64,000 bases of DNA from Ancistrus triradiatus. Lineage: Eukaryota; Chordata; Actinopteri; Siluriformes; Loricariidae. The stretch is taken from positions 1-64,000 of the forward strand of contig JAJAGP010000290.1 of assembly GCA_025084515.1 (NCBI GenBank). Direction: 5' to 3'. Positions 34,634 to 45,417 of this stretch are shown piece by piece. Within the stretch, counting starts at the first letter, position 1, and each line of letters opens with the position of its first letter. The notes under the pieces were generated by a model. The model worked only from the letters and a program-made list of their open reading frames with translations, ran no database searches and was not told the origin of the DNA. The position numbers and the translations under genes are program-made.

Positions 34634-36299
34634 CTGGTCCTTCTCAAAAAATTAGCATATTGTGATAAAGTTAATTATTTTCCGTAATGTAATGATAACA
34701 ATTTAACTTTCATATATTTTAGATTCATTGCACACCAACTGAAATATTTCAAGTCTTTTATTGTTTTAATACTGATGATTTTGGCATACAGCTCATGAAA
34801 ACCCAAAATCTCACAAAATTAGCATATTTCATCCGACCAATAAAAGAAAAGTGTTTTTAATACAAAAAAAGTCTACCTTCAGATTATTATGTTCATTTAT
34901 GCACTCAATACTTGGTCGGGAATCCTTTTGCAGAAATGACTGCTTCAATGCGGCGTGGCATGGAGGCAATCAGCCTAAAAAAATTAGCATATCATGAAAA
35001 GGTTCCCTAAACGAGCTATTAACCTAATCATCTGAATCAACGAATTAACTCTAAACACCTGCAAAAGATTCCTGAGTCTTTTGAAAACTCATGGGTAAAA
35101 CTGCCGACCTGACTGCTGTCCAGAAGGCCATCACTGACACCCTCAAGCAAGAGGGTAAGACACATAAAAAATTTCTGAACGAATAGGCTGTTCCCAGAGT
35201 GCTGTATCAAGGCACCTCAGTGGGAAGTCTGTGGGAAGGAAAAAGTGTGGCAGAAAACGCTGCACAATGAGAAGAGGTGACCGGACCCTGAGGAGGATTG
35301 TGGAGAAGGGCCGATTCCAGAGCCACCGTGCACAGGCGTGTGCAGGAAATGGGCTACAGGTGCCGCATTCCCCAGGTCAAGCCACTTTTGAACCAGAAAC
35401 GGCGGCAGAAGCGCCTGACCTTTGCTACAGAGAAGCAGCACTGGACTGTTGCTCAGTGGTCCAAAGTACTTTTTTTGGATGCAAGCAAATTTTGCATGTC
35501 ATTCGGAAAGGTGCCAGAGTCTGGAGGAAGACTGGGGAGAAGGAAATGCCAAAATGTCTGAAGTCCAGTGTCAAGTACCCACAGTCAGTGATGGTCTGGG
35601 GTGCCATGTCAGGTGCTGATGTTTGTCCACTGTGTTTTATCAAGGGCAGGGTCAATGCATCTAGCTATCAGGAGATTTTGGAGCACTTCATGCTTCCATC
35701 TGCTGAAGAGCTTTATGGAGATGAAGAGTTCATTTTTCAGCACGACCTGGCACCTGCTCACAGTGCCAAAACCACTGGTAAATGGTTTACTGACCATTGT
35801 ATTATATTACTTGTGCTCAATTGGCCGCCACCTCTCCTGACCTGACCCCCTATAGAGAAATCTGTGGATATGTGAAGAGAAAGTTTAGAGAACGAAGACC
35901 CACACTCTGGATGAGCTTAAAGGCCGCTACGAAGCAGCCTGGGCCTCCATAACACCTCAGCAGTGCCACAGCTGATTGCCTCCTGCCACACGCCTCATTG
36001 AAGCAGCATTTGCTGCAAAAGATTCCCCTACCAAGTTATTGAGTGCATAAATGACAAATAATCTGAAGGTATGACTTTTTTTGTATTAAAACACTTTTCT
36101 TTATGGTCCGATGAAATATGCTAATTTTGTGAGATTTTGGGTTTTCATGAGCTGTATGCCAAAATCATCAGTATTAAAACAATAAAAGACTTCAGTTTTT
36201 GTGCAATGAATCTAAAATATATGAAAGTTAATTTTTATCATTACATTACGGAAAAGAATTAACTTTATCACAATATGCTAATTTTTTGAGAAGGACCAG
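34634..36299 (+). mobile_element. Tc1-like transposon with very long inverted ends (family C), 1666 bp
   Basis: Starts CTGGTCCTTCTCAAAAAATT and ends with its complement, flanked by TA on both sides. The inverted repeats extend about 280 bp (34634-34920 against 36020-36299) with only scattered mismatches and small indels. Both ends are present. Confidence 0.85.
35091..36050 (+). pseudogene. Tc1-family C transposase, frameshifted and deleted
   Basis: It starts MGKTADLTAVQKAITDTLKQ at 35091, but a base loss near 35165 shifts the frame to a TAG. The HTH region then resumes (Q-S-A-V-S-R-H-L, V-G-R-K-K-C-G-R-K-R). A block of about 50 bases appears to be missing near 35318, between a G-R-F-Q and the S-R-A-T-V-H-R-R segment. 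F-Q-H-D-L-A-P-A-H-S-A-K-T-T (about 35737-35775) is the second acidic motif. The final D-L-x-P-x-E region near 35840 is shifted. Inactive. Confidence 0.8.
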
Positions 36300-36304
36300 T
36301 ATAT

Positions 36305-37203
36305 ATATATACTTATAAGCCACTTTATTAGGTACACTTTGCTAGTACTGGGTTGGACCCTTCAGAACTGCCTTAATTATTCATGGCATAGTTTCAACAA
36401 GGTGCTGGAAACATTCCTCATAAATCTTTGCCCATATTGACATGATAGCATCATGCAGGTGGTGCAGATTTGTAAGCTGCACATCCATGATGCAAATCTT
36501 CCGTTCCACCACATCCCAAAGGTGCTCTATTGGATTGAGATTGGACACACCGTGGTCATAAAGGAACGGACATAGTCAAAAACATTCAGGCAGGCTGTGG
36601 CATTTAAAGAACATTCAATTGGTATTAAGGGGCCCAAAGTTTGCCAAGAAAATATCCAGACACCGTTAAACTACCAGCAGCCTGAACTGGATTCAAGGCA
36701 GGATGGATCCATGCTTTCATGTTGTTTATGCCAAATTCTGACTCTACCATCTGAATGTCTCAGCAGAAATTGAGACTCATTAGACCAGGTTTTCTGATCG
36801 TCTTTTGTCTCATTTTGGTAAGTCTGTGTTAACTGTGGCTTCAGTTTCCTGTTCTTAGCTGAGAGATGTGGTCTTCTGCTGTAGTAGCCCATCTGCTTCA
36901 AGGTTCGACGTATGGTGCATTCAGAGATGATCTTATTCATGCTTTGGTTGTAACGAGCTATTTGAGTTACTGATGCCTTGCTACCATTCAGCTCAGCTCA
37001 AACCATTCTGGTCATTCCAGTCTGATCTCTGGCATCAACAAGGCATATTCACCCACTGCCGCTCACTGTATACTTTATATTTTTCGGACCATTCTCTGTA
37101 AACCCTAGACATGGCTCTGTGTGAAAATCCCAGTAAATTAGCAGTTTCTGAAATACTCAGACCAGCCTGTCTTGCACTGACAACTATAACACATTCAAAG
37201 TCG
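36305..37203 (-). mobile_element. Decayed Tc1-like transposon (CACTTTATTAGG family)
   Basis: Left end GCCACTTTATTAGGTACACT. Minus-strand coding relics include S-E-C-T-I-R-R-T-L-K-Q-M-G-Y (about 36900) and R-Q-A-G-L-S-I-S-E-T-A-N-L-L (about 37150), both from the DNA-binding half; the C-terminal catalytic half is largely deleted. Same family as 24130-25075, in the opposite orientation. Confidence 0.7.
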
Positions 37204-37418
37204 CTTAACCTCCTGAGGCCTCGCGTCCCCACATGAGGACATGATGTTTTGGGTTTGCTACACCTCATACTTCAGTCTACTTTACTGAGTCCTCATTTGT
37301 AGACACTCTTGAGCATTTCACAAAAACAAAAATACGTCCTGTTCAAAGACAGTGCTCAGTTTTATACATAAAGAATTCAGAGCTCCGAGGAGGGTAAGGA
37401 GGTCTCAAGAGGTTAAAT
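37204..37418. mobile_element. Short TTAA-flanked inverted-repeat element (MITE)
   Basis: It begins TTAACCTCCTGAGG and ends CTCAAGAGGTTAA, about 215 bp, so a TTAA sits at both outer ends next to inverted CCTCxTGAG termini. That layout suggests a piggyBac-type non-autonomous element. No coding capacity. Confidence 0.5.
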
Positions 37419-37599
37419 CAATTAAAAATCTATAAATAAGTAGTAGCTTAAACACATGCTAAATGAATATGTATACAATGAATATAAGTAAGTCTATGGA
37501 TATGTTATTGTTCAGTATAAGTGCAGTCACTGTTAAGATTCTGCCGATAAAGATCTTACTGATCTTTTAAAAGCAGTATAGCCCATCACAACCACTTTT

Positions 37600-37990
37600 T
37601 TGTTGTCTGACGCAAGCCTATTATTAAAGACCATTCAGCACATCATTGACGCACAGCTCCCTGCCATCGGAGACCTTTACCACCAACGCTGTGTGCACAG
37701 AGCATGCTGCATCAAGGACTAATCTCACTCCAGCAATACAGTGAATAACCTCATGGAGGAGACACTGGAAGGAGACACAGCAGTATCTCTGCCTGAACCA
37801 GTCGGCTCAGAAACAGCTTCTTCCCCTCATCTATCATGCTGATCTCCACACCTCACTGACTAGACTACTGTACACATTACTGTACATATTTATTCAATGT
37901 AACACTGATATTTTAAACAATATTTATGTGATTCATATACATTTTTATACAATTTATTCATTTTTATTCCCTTTTGCATACCTATCTATA
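37600..37990 (+). mobile_element. LINE (non-LTR retrotransposon) 3' coding remnant
   Basis: CAGCTCCCTGCCATCGGAGA, CACACCTCACTGACTAGACT and CTCAGAAACAGCTTCTTCCC are words from the 3' end of a common fish LINE reverse-transcriptase frame and its 3' UTR start. Stops interrupt it. The matching 3' tail appears at 39330-39465, beyond later insertions. Confidence 0.5.
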
Positions 37991-38019
37991 CATATGATGC
38001 ATATGTGTAGGTATATCTG

Positions 38020-38212
38020 GACTGTGGTAACCTAGCGGGTAAGGTACTGGACTCTGGACCAGAAGGTCCAGGGTTCAAATCACACCTCTGCCAAGTGCCA
38101 CTGTTGGGTCCTTGAGCAAGACCCTTAACCCACAATTGCTTGGATTGTAAGACTGTACCAATTGTAAGTCGCTCTGGATAAGAGCGTCTGCTAAATGCTG
38201 TAAATGTATATC
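38020..38212 (+). repeat. tRNA-derived SINE, full length
   Basis: GGACTGTGGTAACCTAGCGG head, GTCCAGGGTTCAAATCACACC B-box region, tail GGATAAGAGCGTCTGCTAAA. It sits inside the LINE remnant. Confidence 0.85.
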
Positions 38213-38244
38213 TATGCATAATGCATCTATGCATTATAGTATAC

Positions 38245-39297
38245 ACTTACTGTTCACTTTGTTAGGTACACGTCCTCCTTGTTACTACACTCACTGTGCA
38301 TTTTATCAGTTCCACTTAATCACTTAATACTTAATCTGTAAAACATGAGGTAAGGCAACATGGCGTGGGGAATTCAGCAAGTGGGCAGTGTGTTAAAAGG
38401 TCCCAGGATGTGTGCACCACCTTATACAGTAGTGAAAAAGACTTACTTAAATTGTCTAACTATCAGTTGTCTTTTTCCGGCATTTCCAAACTTCAGCGTC
38501 TGTTAGCACTCGTGAGCGTGAGCGCGCTAAACGTAACAAAGGATCTAATGGTGCTAAGAGTGCAATTACCGTCAAAGAAAATGACCTCTTAAGGGTTTTG
38601 GAAAGGATGTTAAACACAAATAAGTATCATTTAATTAAAATTTGTTTCATATATTGATAATTTTCATTTTGTTCATACAATTAAATTCTTTAAAAATCCT
38701 ACAATGTGATTTCCTGGATTTTTTTTTCTCATTTTGTCATTCATAGTTGAAATGTAAGTAGGAGAACTTGCACAATCAGTGGCTGACTAAATACTTTATT
38801 TTATTTGAAAATACTCCACCAACCAGAAATGTCAAGCCAACAGCATCCTGTAGGCAGCATTCTGTGAGCACGGACCGAGGATTAAATAATGACACAAATT
38901 GTGCAACAACAGCTACTGTCTCTGACTTTACATCTACAAGGTGGAGCAATTTGGTAGATGTGTCTAATAGAGTGCACAGTGTTTAACTGCTGTGTCTGAT
39001 CCAATCATACCAGCAGAACAAACACTAACACACCACCACCATATCATTGTCACTGCAGTGCTGAGAATGATCCACCACTCAAATAGTACCTGATCTGTGG
39101 TTGTCCTGTGGGGTTCCTGACCATTACAGAAGAGAGAAAAGGAGAATAACAAAGTATGCCGAGAAACAGATGGACTACAATCTGTAACAGTAGAACTACA
39201 AAGTGCATTTACAAGGTAAGTGGAACTGATAAAATGGACAATGGTTATAGAAACATTGAGGTGTACCTAATAAAGTGATTGGTGAGTGTATTATATA
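38245..39297. mobile_element. Fold-back DNA element with CTTTRTTAGGTACAC ends, copy 1
   Basis: Ends read CACTTACTGTTCACTTTGTTAG near 38248 and TAATAAAGTGATTGGTGAGTG near 39287 (inverted). The right part (38820-39270) matches, in reverse, the element at 58826-59551. Inside it, 38690-38800 is a stray family A Tc1 end (TTCTTTAAAAATCCTACAAT...). No transposase. Confidence 0.6.
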
Positions 39298-39329
39298 GAT
39301 ATGCTTACATATTCATTTATAATAGTTAC

Positions 39330-39465
39330 TCGTTTTGCTCTTGCACTGTTCTACTTTTGCACAATACTACTACCCTATTTGCACTTCTGGTAGATGCTAA
39401 CTGCATGCGTTGTACTTATACTGAGCAATGACAATAAAGTTGATTCTATCTATCTAATCCAAAGA
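39330..39465 (+). mobile_element. LINE 3' UTR tail ending in (TCTA)n
   Basis: TTGCACTTCTGGTAGATGCT, then GTTGTACTTATACTGAGCAA, GACAATAAAGTTGATTCTAT and a few CTAT units: the usual 3' terminus of the fish LINE whose coding end lies at 37600-37990. Confidence 0.55.
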
Positions 39466-39764
39466 ATCACAGCTGAAACTGCATTCAAACTACATTCACA
39501 ATTAAAGCTCTGTAAGGTTTTTTTTTATTATTATTTCCAAACTATAAACCTAATTGTTTAACCATGCCTGTTCATTAGTAATGTTCAACGATTTAGGTCA
39601 TTTTCCCAATGTTTTCATTAATGTGTTTTCCCAAAAACTTCATTAAAACTTTAACTTTATACATGTATTTAATACTGTGACTGTGGCACACATGCCCTGC
39701 CAAGGACTGGCATCATGTTTAGGGTTGATTACTGCCTTGGGCCCTGTGCTGCCCTGGCTCCTTG

Positions 39765-39936
39765 CATTTAGCAGACACTCTTATCCAGAGCGACTTACAA
39801 TTGATACAGTCATACAATCCTGAGATAAGCACCTTGCTCAAGGACCCAATAGTGGCAACTTAGCAGTGGTGGGATTTGAACTCTAGACTTTCTGGTCCAT
39901 AGTCCAGTACCTTAACCACTAGACCACCACAGTTCT
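39765..39936 (-). repeat. tRNA-derived SINE, near full length
   Basis: Reverse of the family: GCATTTAGCAGACACTCTTA through TGGTCCATAGTCCAGTACCT and AACCACTAGACCACCACAG. Confidence 0.8.
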
Positions 39937-40059
39937 CTTGCAACCCTGCACTGGATTAAGCGGGTATGAGAATGAATGATCTGAGATTTTGGATCTGAAA
40001 TGAAAAGTGCATTATTATTATTAGTAGTAGTAGTAGTAGTAGTATAAGAGGGTGTATTA

Positions 40060-40350
40060 ACATGGTTAATAAAACGGCCGCTGTATGCTCAAGTCTCGCC
40101 GTTACAGCCCGTAGACTCACGGATCCCAAGCCCCTGGCACGCATGCGCAGTTTAAATACGTCAACACAATGTGCGTAGCTGCTGGAAAAACGACCAGGTT
40201 GCTGGCGTTGAAAAGCGTCATTTCACAGTAGGCTCTAAGAGCTGAGTGGTTCGTTACCTCAGCGCGGGATTATTCTATAACGAGCAGGCGCCCGTTATGA
40301 GAAAATGAGTGCGTGTGCGTGTGCGAGTGACGGTGTATCGACTCATTTCC
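40060..40350. promoter_or_regulatory. Orphan CpG-rich, promoter-like segment
   Basis: This roughly 290-bp stretch is rich in CpG compared with its flanks (AACGGCCGC, GTCTCGCCGTTACAGCCCG, CAGCGCGGGAT, GAGCAGGCGCCCGTTATG). It holds a palindromic ACGCATGCGCAG at 40139, close to an NRF1-type site. No coding exon can be tied to it on either strand. It may be a promoter for a non-coding RNA, an alternative start of a distant gene, or chance. Confidence 0.35.
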
Positions 40351-40524
40351 TCCCCGCCCTGTGTCTGTGTGCTGCTCTTGTTCTCTTGTGCACCCACACT
40401 TCTATATTTAGCACTAGAACCACATCAGCACACCAACTGCAGCCTTACCAACCTTACAGTTACCCCACACCCAAAAGCACACACATAAAAAAAACCTGTG
40501 CTATATATAGCTCTTTAAACTAAA

Positions 40525-40572
40525 TGATGCTGTTGATGATGATGATGATGATTATTATTATTATTATTATTG
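40525..40572. repeat. (GAT)n/(ATT)n microsatellite
   Basis: GATGATGATGATGATG passes into ATTATTATTATTATTATT and then GTTGTT units. Confidence 0.9.
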
Positions 40573-40874
40573 TGTTGTTGTTGTTAGCTTAATATTTTCT
40601 CCAGTGAAGGATACTGAACATACACTACTGTGTTTTTTTCTGATAAATACATCTTAATTTACTTAAGGGCACAGATTGTAAATGGACTAAAATTTATTCC
40701 TGGGCTCAGGGTCAGGGTTTGCTCTATGTGCGTCAGTACAGTTAAAAGAGGAAAAAAGTTTTTCCCAAACCACAGAAATGGATGTATGTGTGTGGCTGTT
40801 TGAAAGTTTTGCTGCAAAATTACAAAAGCAGGCATGATGATATTTGCTCATCTTCCCATGACACTTTGGAAGTC

Positions 40875-41400
40875 AATTCAAGTCAGATTTATTTATATAA
40901 CACTTTTTACAATGGAGCATTGTCTCAAAGCAACTTTACAAGTTTAGAGTATCTCCTAATATCTATGTCCAATCCCAATTTGAGCAAGCCTAGGGCGACA
41001 GTGGAAAGGAAAACTCCTAAGTGTTATGAGGAAGAAACCTTGGGAGGACCAAGACTCAAAAAGGGACCCGACCTCCTTGATGATAAATCTAAGAATGAAA
41101 CTAGTCATGGAGTCATACGTCAAATAAAATGTGAAATATGAACATCAGCATTAAGTAGTCCAATACACAGAGTCACTCTAGGATCCTGAGTCTAAGCTGG
41201 AAAGTCGTTGGCAGCACTTCGACCCCAGCCAACTGGAGGAAGGTGAGGGTTACTGCCCTCCGGTGTGACCTGGGTATGATGGGGCTGGAGCTGATGACAG
41301 AAGCAGCTTGAGTGAAGCTGAAGGGGATGAACATCATGTGTTTGGCTGGAACTGGTACCGGAACACAGCTCGGAGAGAAAATAGTAAATGAAATTAGTTA
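40875..41400 (+). repeat. High-copy fish interspersed repeat (TTTATTTATATAACACTTTT type)
   Basis: TCAGATTTATTTATATAACA, CATTGTCTCAAAGCAACTTT, GAGCAAGCCTAGGGCGACAG and GAGGAAGAAACCTTGGGAGG occur in the order of a repeat I recognise from many teleost genomes. It gives an apparent 119-codon frame (40782-41141) that is repeat-derived and not a gene. Its class is not settled; the flank to about 41690 may belong to the same unit. Confidence 0.55.
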
Positions 41401-41690
41401 TTGATTAAGAGCACAGTGTCTACTAACAATCACTGATGCTATGTGTAGCATGAGACCCCAGCAGCATAAGCTATAACAGCATAGCTAGAAAGAGGAGAAC
41501 TGGTAGGTAACACAGCCAAGAGGGATCGCATGAGACATCAGCAGCCCCACGGGAGGCAGAAGACAGCAACCCAACGTCTCTGATCACCATAAGACTCTTT
41601 GACTATGAACCCCCAGCTCTGCCCTTATTCTAAGTCAAGGATGCACGAGTCAAGATCAAGAGGACTGAAGCCTTCTGTATTGTATGTACT

Positions 41691-43767
41691 AATGTTATCA
41701 TAGCTCTAGGCCACTAGCATACTGTAAATATGGGAAATGACATAATTTGACTAAATAGACAGGGCTGTTTTGAATTCGCTTCTGGAGACAGTGCCTTATG
41801 TCACTATGAACTACATGTTCTGTATTGGAAAATTTAATATTGAATTAAAAACTGACGTTTTATTTCCAGTTTATTATGCAAACCAAAGTCATGGTAAAGA
41901 TATTTGCATTTATATAATACATTTGTGAGAAAAATATAGATAATCTCAAACCACTCTACAGATTTTAATTACCGCTGCTTAAGATTCTAATATTTATCAC
42001 ATTAATTGTACCATTTTACAATTTTACGATCGATCACATTTTGTTTGCCACTCATATTTGGCACTAAAAAATTGCTTTTTTTTTAAACAAAATACTACAT
42101 AGCTGTAATATGGGGGCACCCTTAGTCTGGTCCCGTGACCACAGCAGGCATAGTCCCCACCCCTGGCAATATTGGAAGTAATCTGCAGAACGCAACAACC
42201 CAAACTTTCAAAGATGCCAATAACTCACCTGAACTTCTAAGCTTGCCAGAAACCCACACCTAGACTTTATGTGGCAGGACCAGCTGAGAGCTGGACTTGA
42301 CAGTGCCAGTACTGGGTTCTGTAAAGTTTCTGGTCTCAGTGTGTATCTACAGGATTACTTTCGATATTGTTAGGGAGTGGTTCTCGAGTGTCAGTGCTCC
42401 TCAGGATGGGGTCTAGGTTTGTGGCTGTCATGTGACCAGACCATTAGTACCCTCATACATGGTATGATTTGATTTTTGTGCTTGTGGCTTGGCATAACAG
42501 TCATAGAGTCATAGGTCTGCCCACTCTAGCACTCTTTTCCAATTATAGCAGACCATGAGCAATCTGCAGTATAAATGTTATAGCCAAATCTCCATCACTA
42601 GACATTTTACTACTGCCACATGGAACTGTTCATCATAATTTACAATTCTGTTACCTGTAGGCCAGTGGTACTCTAACTTTTTCTTCTGTGTACTCGTCTT
42701 TTGTTTCCAAACTCCACTGGAATTTACAAATCACCTTTACAGTGGTATTATTATAAGTGACATGCATTACGTATCTTAAACATGTCTCGTTCATTTGGCT
42801 TGCCGTGCCCCCTGCAATAGCTCCGCGCCACCCCTAGGGGCACACCCCACATTGATAAAAACTGCTGTAGGCTACTACAGATGTCATGTAGAATGTAGGG
42901 GAATCGTGACTGGGGATTATTTCAGACACAGTCCAAAAGTATGGTATGCACATGGTCAAGTAACAAACATGTGATTAACAGTGTTACAATGGATTGTTGT
43001 TAGCATGGTAATATTTACCTATTCCACTTGGTTATGTCAAGTTATTCCATTTGTTGTTAACCTTTGAATGTTTTACTAGCGTAAGAGCCAAGACACACCC
43101 ATTTCCAGTGGATGCAGATAAATACTCCAGTGTTTTTCCACTATCAGCCACCTATCAACCCTATCTGTAGGGAATGACCAAGAATTCTGATCTGATCTTT
43201 ACTGAGCTGTAATGATGTCAATAAATGTTTATGTAAACATGCTTGTGTAAAATAATTTTGAATTCCTCACTGTAGTAAAACTGATCATGCATGAATATCA
43301 CAAAAGTGTAAGACGTTTTTTCATAGTTTTATTCTTGAAATGGTCATTGCTGTAGTGTAACGCTTTTACTTCACCATAGAAACAAGTTTTTCTGTTCGAC
43401 AATATTCTACATCTATCCTTTTGCTTCCTTCACAGTATTTTAAATAAATATATTTGTTATGTACTGTGAAAACGATAAGCTGAACCCTCCCTTATAATGC
43501 ATTCAAGGCCTACTGAATTTTCTACACTGTGTCAATAAATGTGTCATCCTCTTCTAATGTAACATGTCAAGATCTCCTGGTATCAGTGAAAATATGATTA
43601 ATCAGTATTGTAAATGTCAGTGGACTTATCACACTCTCTTGAGGCATTGTACATATAGCTTCCTGATACTGCCATCCACTTTATCATGAATCCATCTTTC
43701 ATAATATTTGTTTTGACAGCATCCATGAAGACAGCTGCTTCCCTATTTACTTTATCTTTCTTTAGTA
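41691..43767. other. Non-coding DNA, no feature recognised
   Basis: No supported exon, RNA gene or known repeat across 2 kb. Confidence 0.45.
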
Positions 43768-43937
43768 ACATACTGGACTATGGTTTAGAAGGTTCAGGAT
43801 TCAAATCCTACTGCCAAGCTGCCACTGTTGGGTCCTTGAGCAAAACCATTAACCCACAACTGCATGAAATGTAAGAATCAATATGTTGTAATTCACTCTG
43901 GATAAGGGCATCTGCTAAATGACTAAATGTTAATGTA
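43768..43937 (+). repeat. tRNA-derived SINE, divergent copy
   Basis: GTTTAGAAGGTTCAGGATTC, GCCACTGTTGGGTCCTTGAG, CTCTGGATAAGGGCATCTGC. The A-box end is lost. Confidence 0.7.
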
Positions 43938-44000
43938 ATAAATCCTCCCCTAGTTCCCACGCTTCCCCTAGCTTTCCTAATATCACTCTGCTGCTATTTA

Positions 44001-45230
44001 CAGTGGGGCAAAAACGTTTTTTAGTCAGCCACTGATTGTGCAAGTTCTCCTTCTTAGAAAGATGAGAGAGGTCTGTAATTTTCATCATAGGTACACTTCA
44101 ACTATGAGAGACAAAATGAGAAAAAAAAATCCAGGAAATATAGGAAAAAGGAAAAAGGAAAAAGTATTTAACTGTAAATTATGGTGGAAAAAAAGTATTT
44201 GGTCAATAACAAAAGTTCAACTCAATTCTTTGTAACATAACCTTTGTTGGCATTGACAGAGGTCAAACATTTCCTTTAAGTCCCAGGAGCTGAATCTGTT
44301 CATCTGGACATAGATTTTGTCGGAGAAACGTTTCGTCACTCATCACCGGTCCCATTGTTATGTAATGGTGCTGGTACCAGTCGTTATGCAAAAGTGCTGT
44401 ATATAAGATTGGGGAAGTTTTAACACTAGCTGAGACTGAAGAAGTCACTTAGATGAGTTACGAAACGTTTCTCCGACAAAATCTATGTCCAGATGAACAG
44501 AACTTCTGGGATTTTCTTACCTGGATTATTGAGCATGCATCAAGACATTTCCTGTAAGTCTTCACCAGGTTTGCACACACTGTAGCTGGTATTTTGGCCC
44601 ATTCCTCCATGCAGATCTCCTCTAGAGCAGTTACGTTTTGGGGCTGTCGTTGGGCAACACGGACTTTCAACTCCTTTCACAAATTTTCTATGGGGTTGAG
44701 GTCTAGAGACTGGCTCGGCCACTCCAGGGCCTTGAAATGCTTTTTACGGAGCCACTCCTTCGTTGCCCGAGCGGTGTGTTTGGGATCATTGTCATGCTGG
44801 AAGACCCAGCCACGTTCCATCTTCAATGCTCTCACTGATGGAAGGAGGTTTTGGCTTAAAATCTCACGACACATGGCCTCGTTCATTCTTCCCTTAACAC
44901 GGATCAGTCGTCCTGTCCCCTTTGCAGAAAAACAGCCCCAAAGCATGATGTTTCCACCCCCATGCTTCACAGTAGGTATGGTGTTCTTGGGATGCAACTC
45001 AGCATTCTTCTTCCTCCAAACACGACGAGTTGAGTTTTTACCAAAAAGTTCTATTTTGGTTTCATCTGACTACATGATATTCTCCCAATCCTCTTCTGGA
45101 TCATCCATATGCTCTCTGGCAAACTTCAGACGGGCCTGGACATGTACTGGCTTAAGCAGGGGGGCACGCCTGGCACTGCAGGATCTGAGTCCCTCTCATC
45201 GTAGCGTGTTACTGATGGTAGCCTCTTTAG
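44001..45230 (-). mobile_element. Tc1-like transposon (family A), truncated and interrupted
   Basis: The left TIR starts CAGTGGGGCAAAAACG after TA at 43999-44000. The right part is lost where sequence diverges near 45230, just before a (TTA)n tract. A separate inverted-repeat element sits within it at 44281-44512. Confidence 0.8.
44296..44500. mobile_element. 205-bp inverted-repeat element nested in Tc1
   Basis: The outer 49 bp (44296-44344) and (44452-44500) are inverted copies with a single mismatch; both contain the palindrome GAAACGTTTC and CTATGTCCAGATGAACAG. Partial inverted similarity continues for about 12 bases outside each arm. The host Tc1 reads ACATTTCCTTTAAGTC before and ACATTTCCTGTAAGTC after, consistent with an insertion that duplicated or retained the flank. 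No coding capacity. Confidence 0.75.
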
Positions 45231-45253
45231 TAATTCATCATTTGAATTGCTAA
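44458..45253 (-). pseudogene. Tc1-family A transposase, broken by frameshifts and insertion
   Basis: Minus-strand frame 44997-44677 has M-L-W-G-C-F-S-A-K-G-T-G, H-D-N-D-P-K-H-T-A-R-A and S-L-D-L-N-P-I-E-N-L. The Pro of S-P-D-L-N-P is replaced by Leu here. The N-terminal DNA-binding half is absent because the element is cut at 45230, and the C-terminal piece is shifted and then interrupted by the nested element. Confidence 0.8.
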
Positions 45254-45257
45254 AGAG

Positions 45258-45318
<61 letters not shown>

Positions 45319-45417
45319 ATGAGGTTTGCAAGCCCAGACATGTCAGTGATGTGTTTCAAAGACTGAATATTTGGATAATTCTACTGCCCTCCAGTGGCCT
45401 AAAGAGTATGAGCACCT
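45253..45417. repeat. (TTA)n microsatellite plus adjoining unit, copy 1
   Basis: About 21 TTA units (45255-45317) are followed by GTTTGCAAGCCCAGACATGT and CTGCCCTCCAGTGGCCTAAA. The same microsatellite-plus-flank order recurs at 46266-46408. Confidence 0.8.

Noticed and set aside
40782..41141. 119-codon frame in the 41-kb repeat
   Set aside because: The sequence is a high-copy interspersed repeat; no start context, splice sites or domain support a gene.
44452..44475. Hammerhead ribozyme
   Set aside because: GATGAG...CGAAAC resembles the core, but the essential C-U before G-A is missing and stems could not be completed by eye.
45126..45359. Frame with a long Ile run
   Set aside because: It is a translation of the (TTA)n tract next to a dead Tc1.
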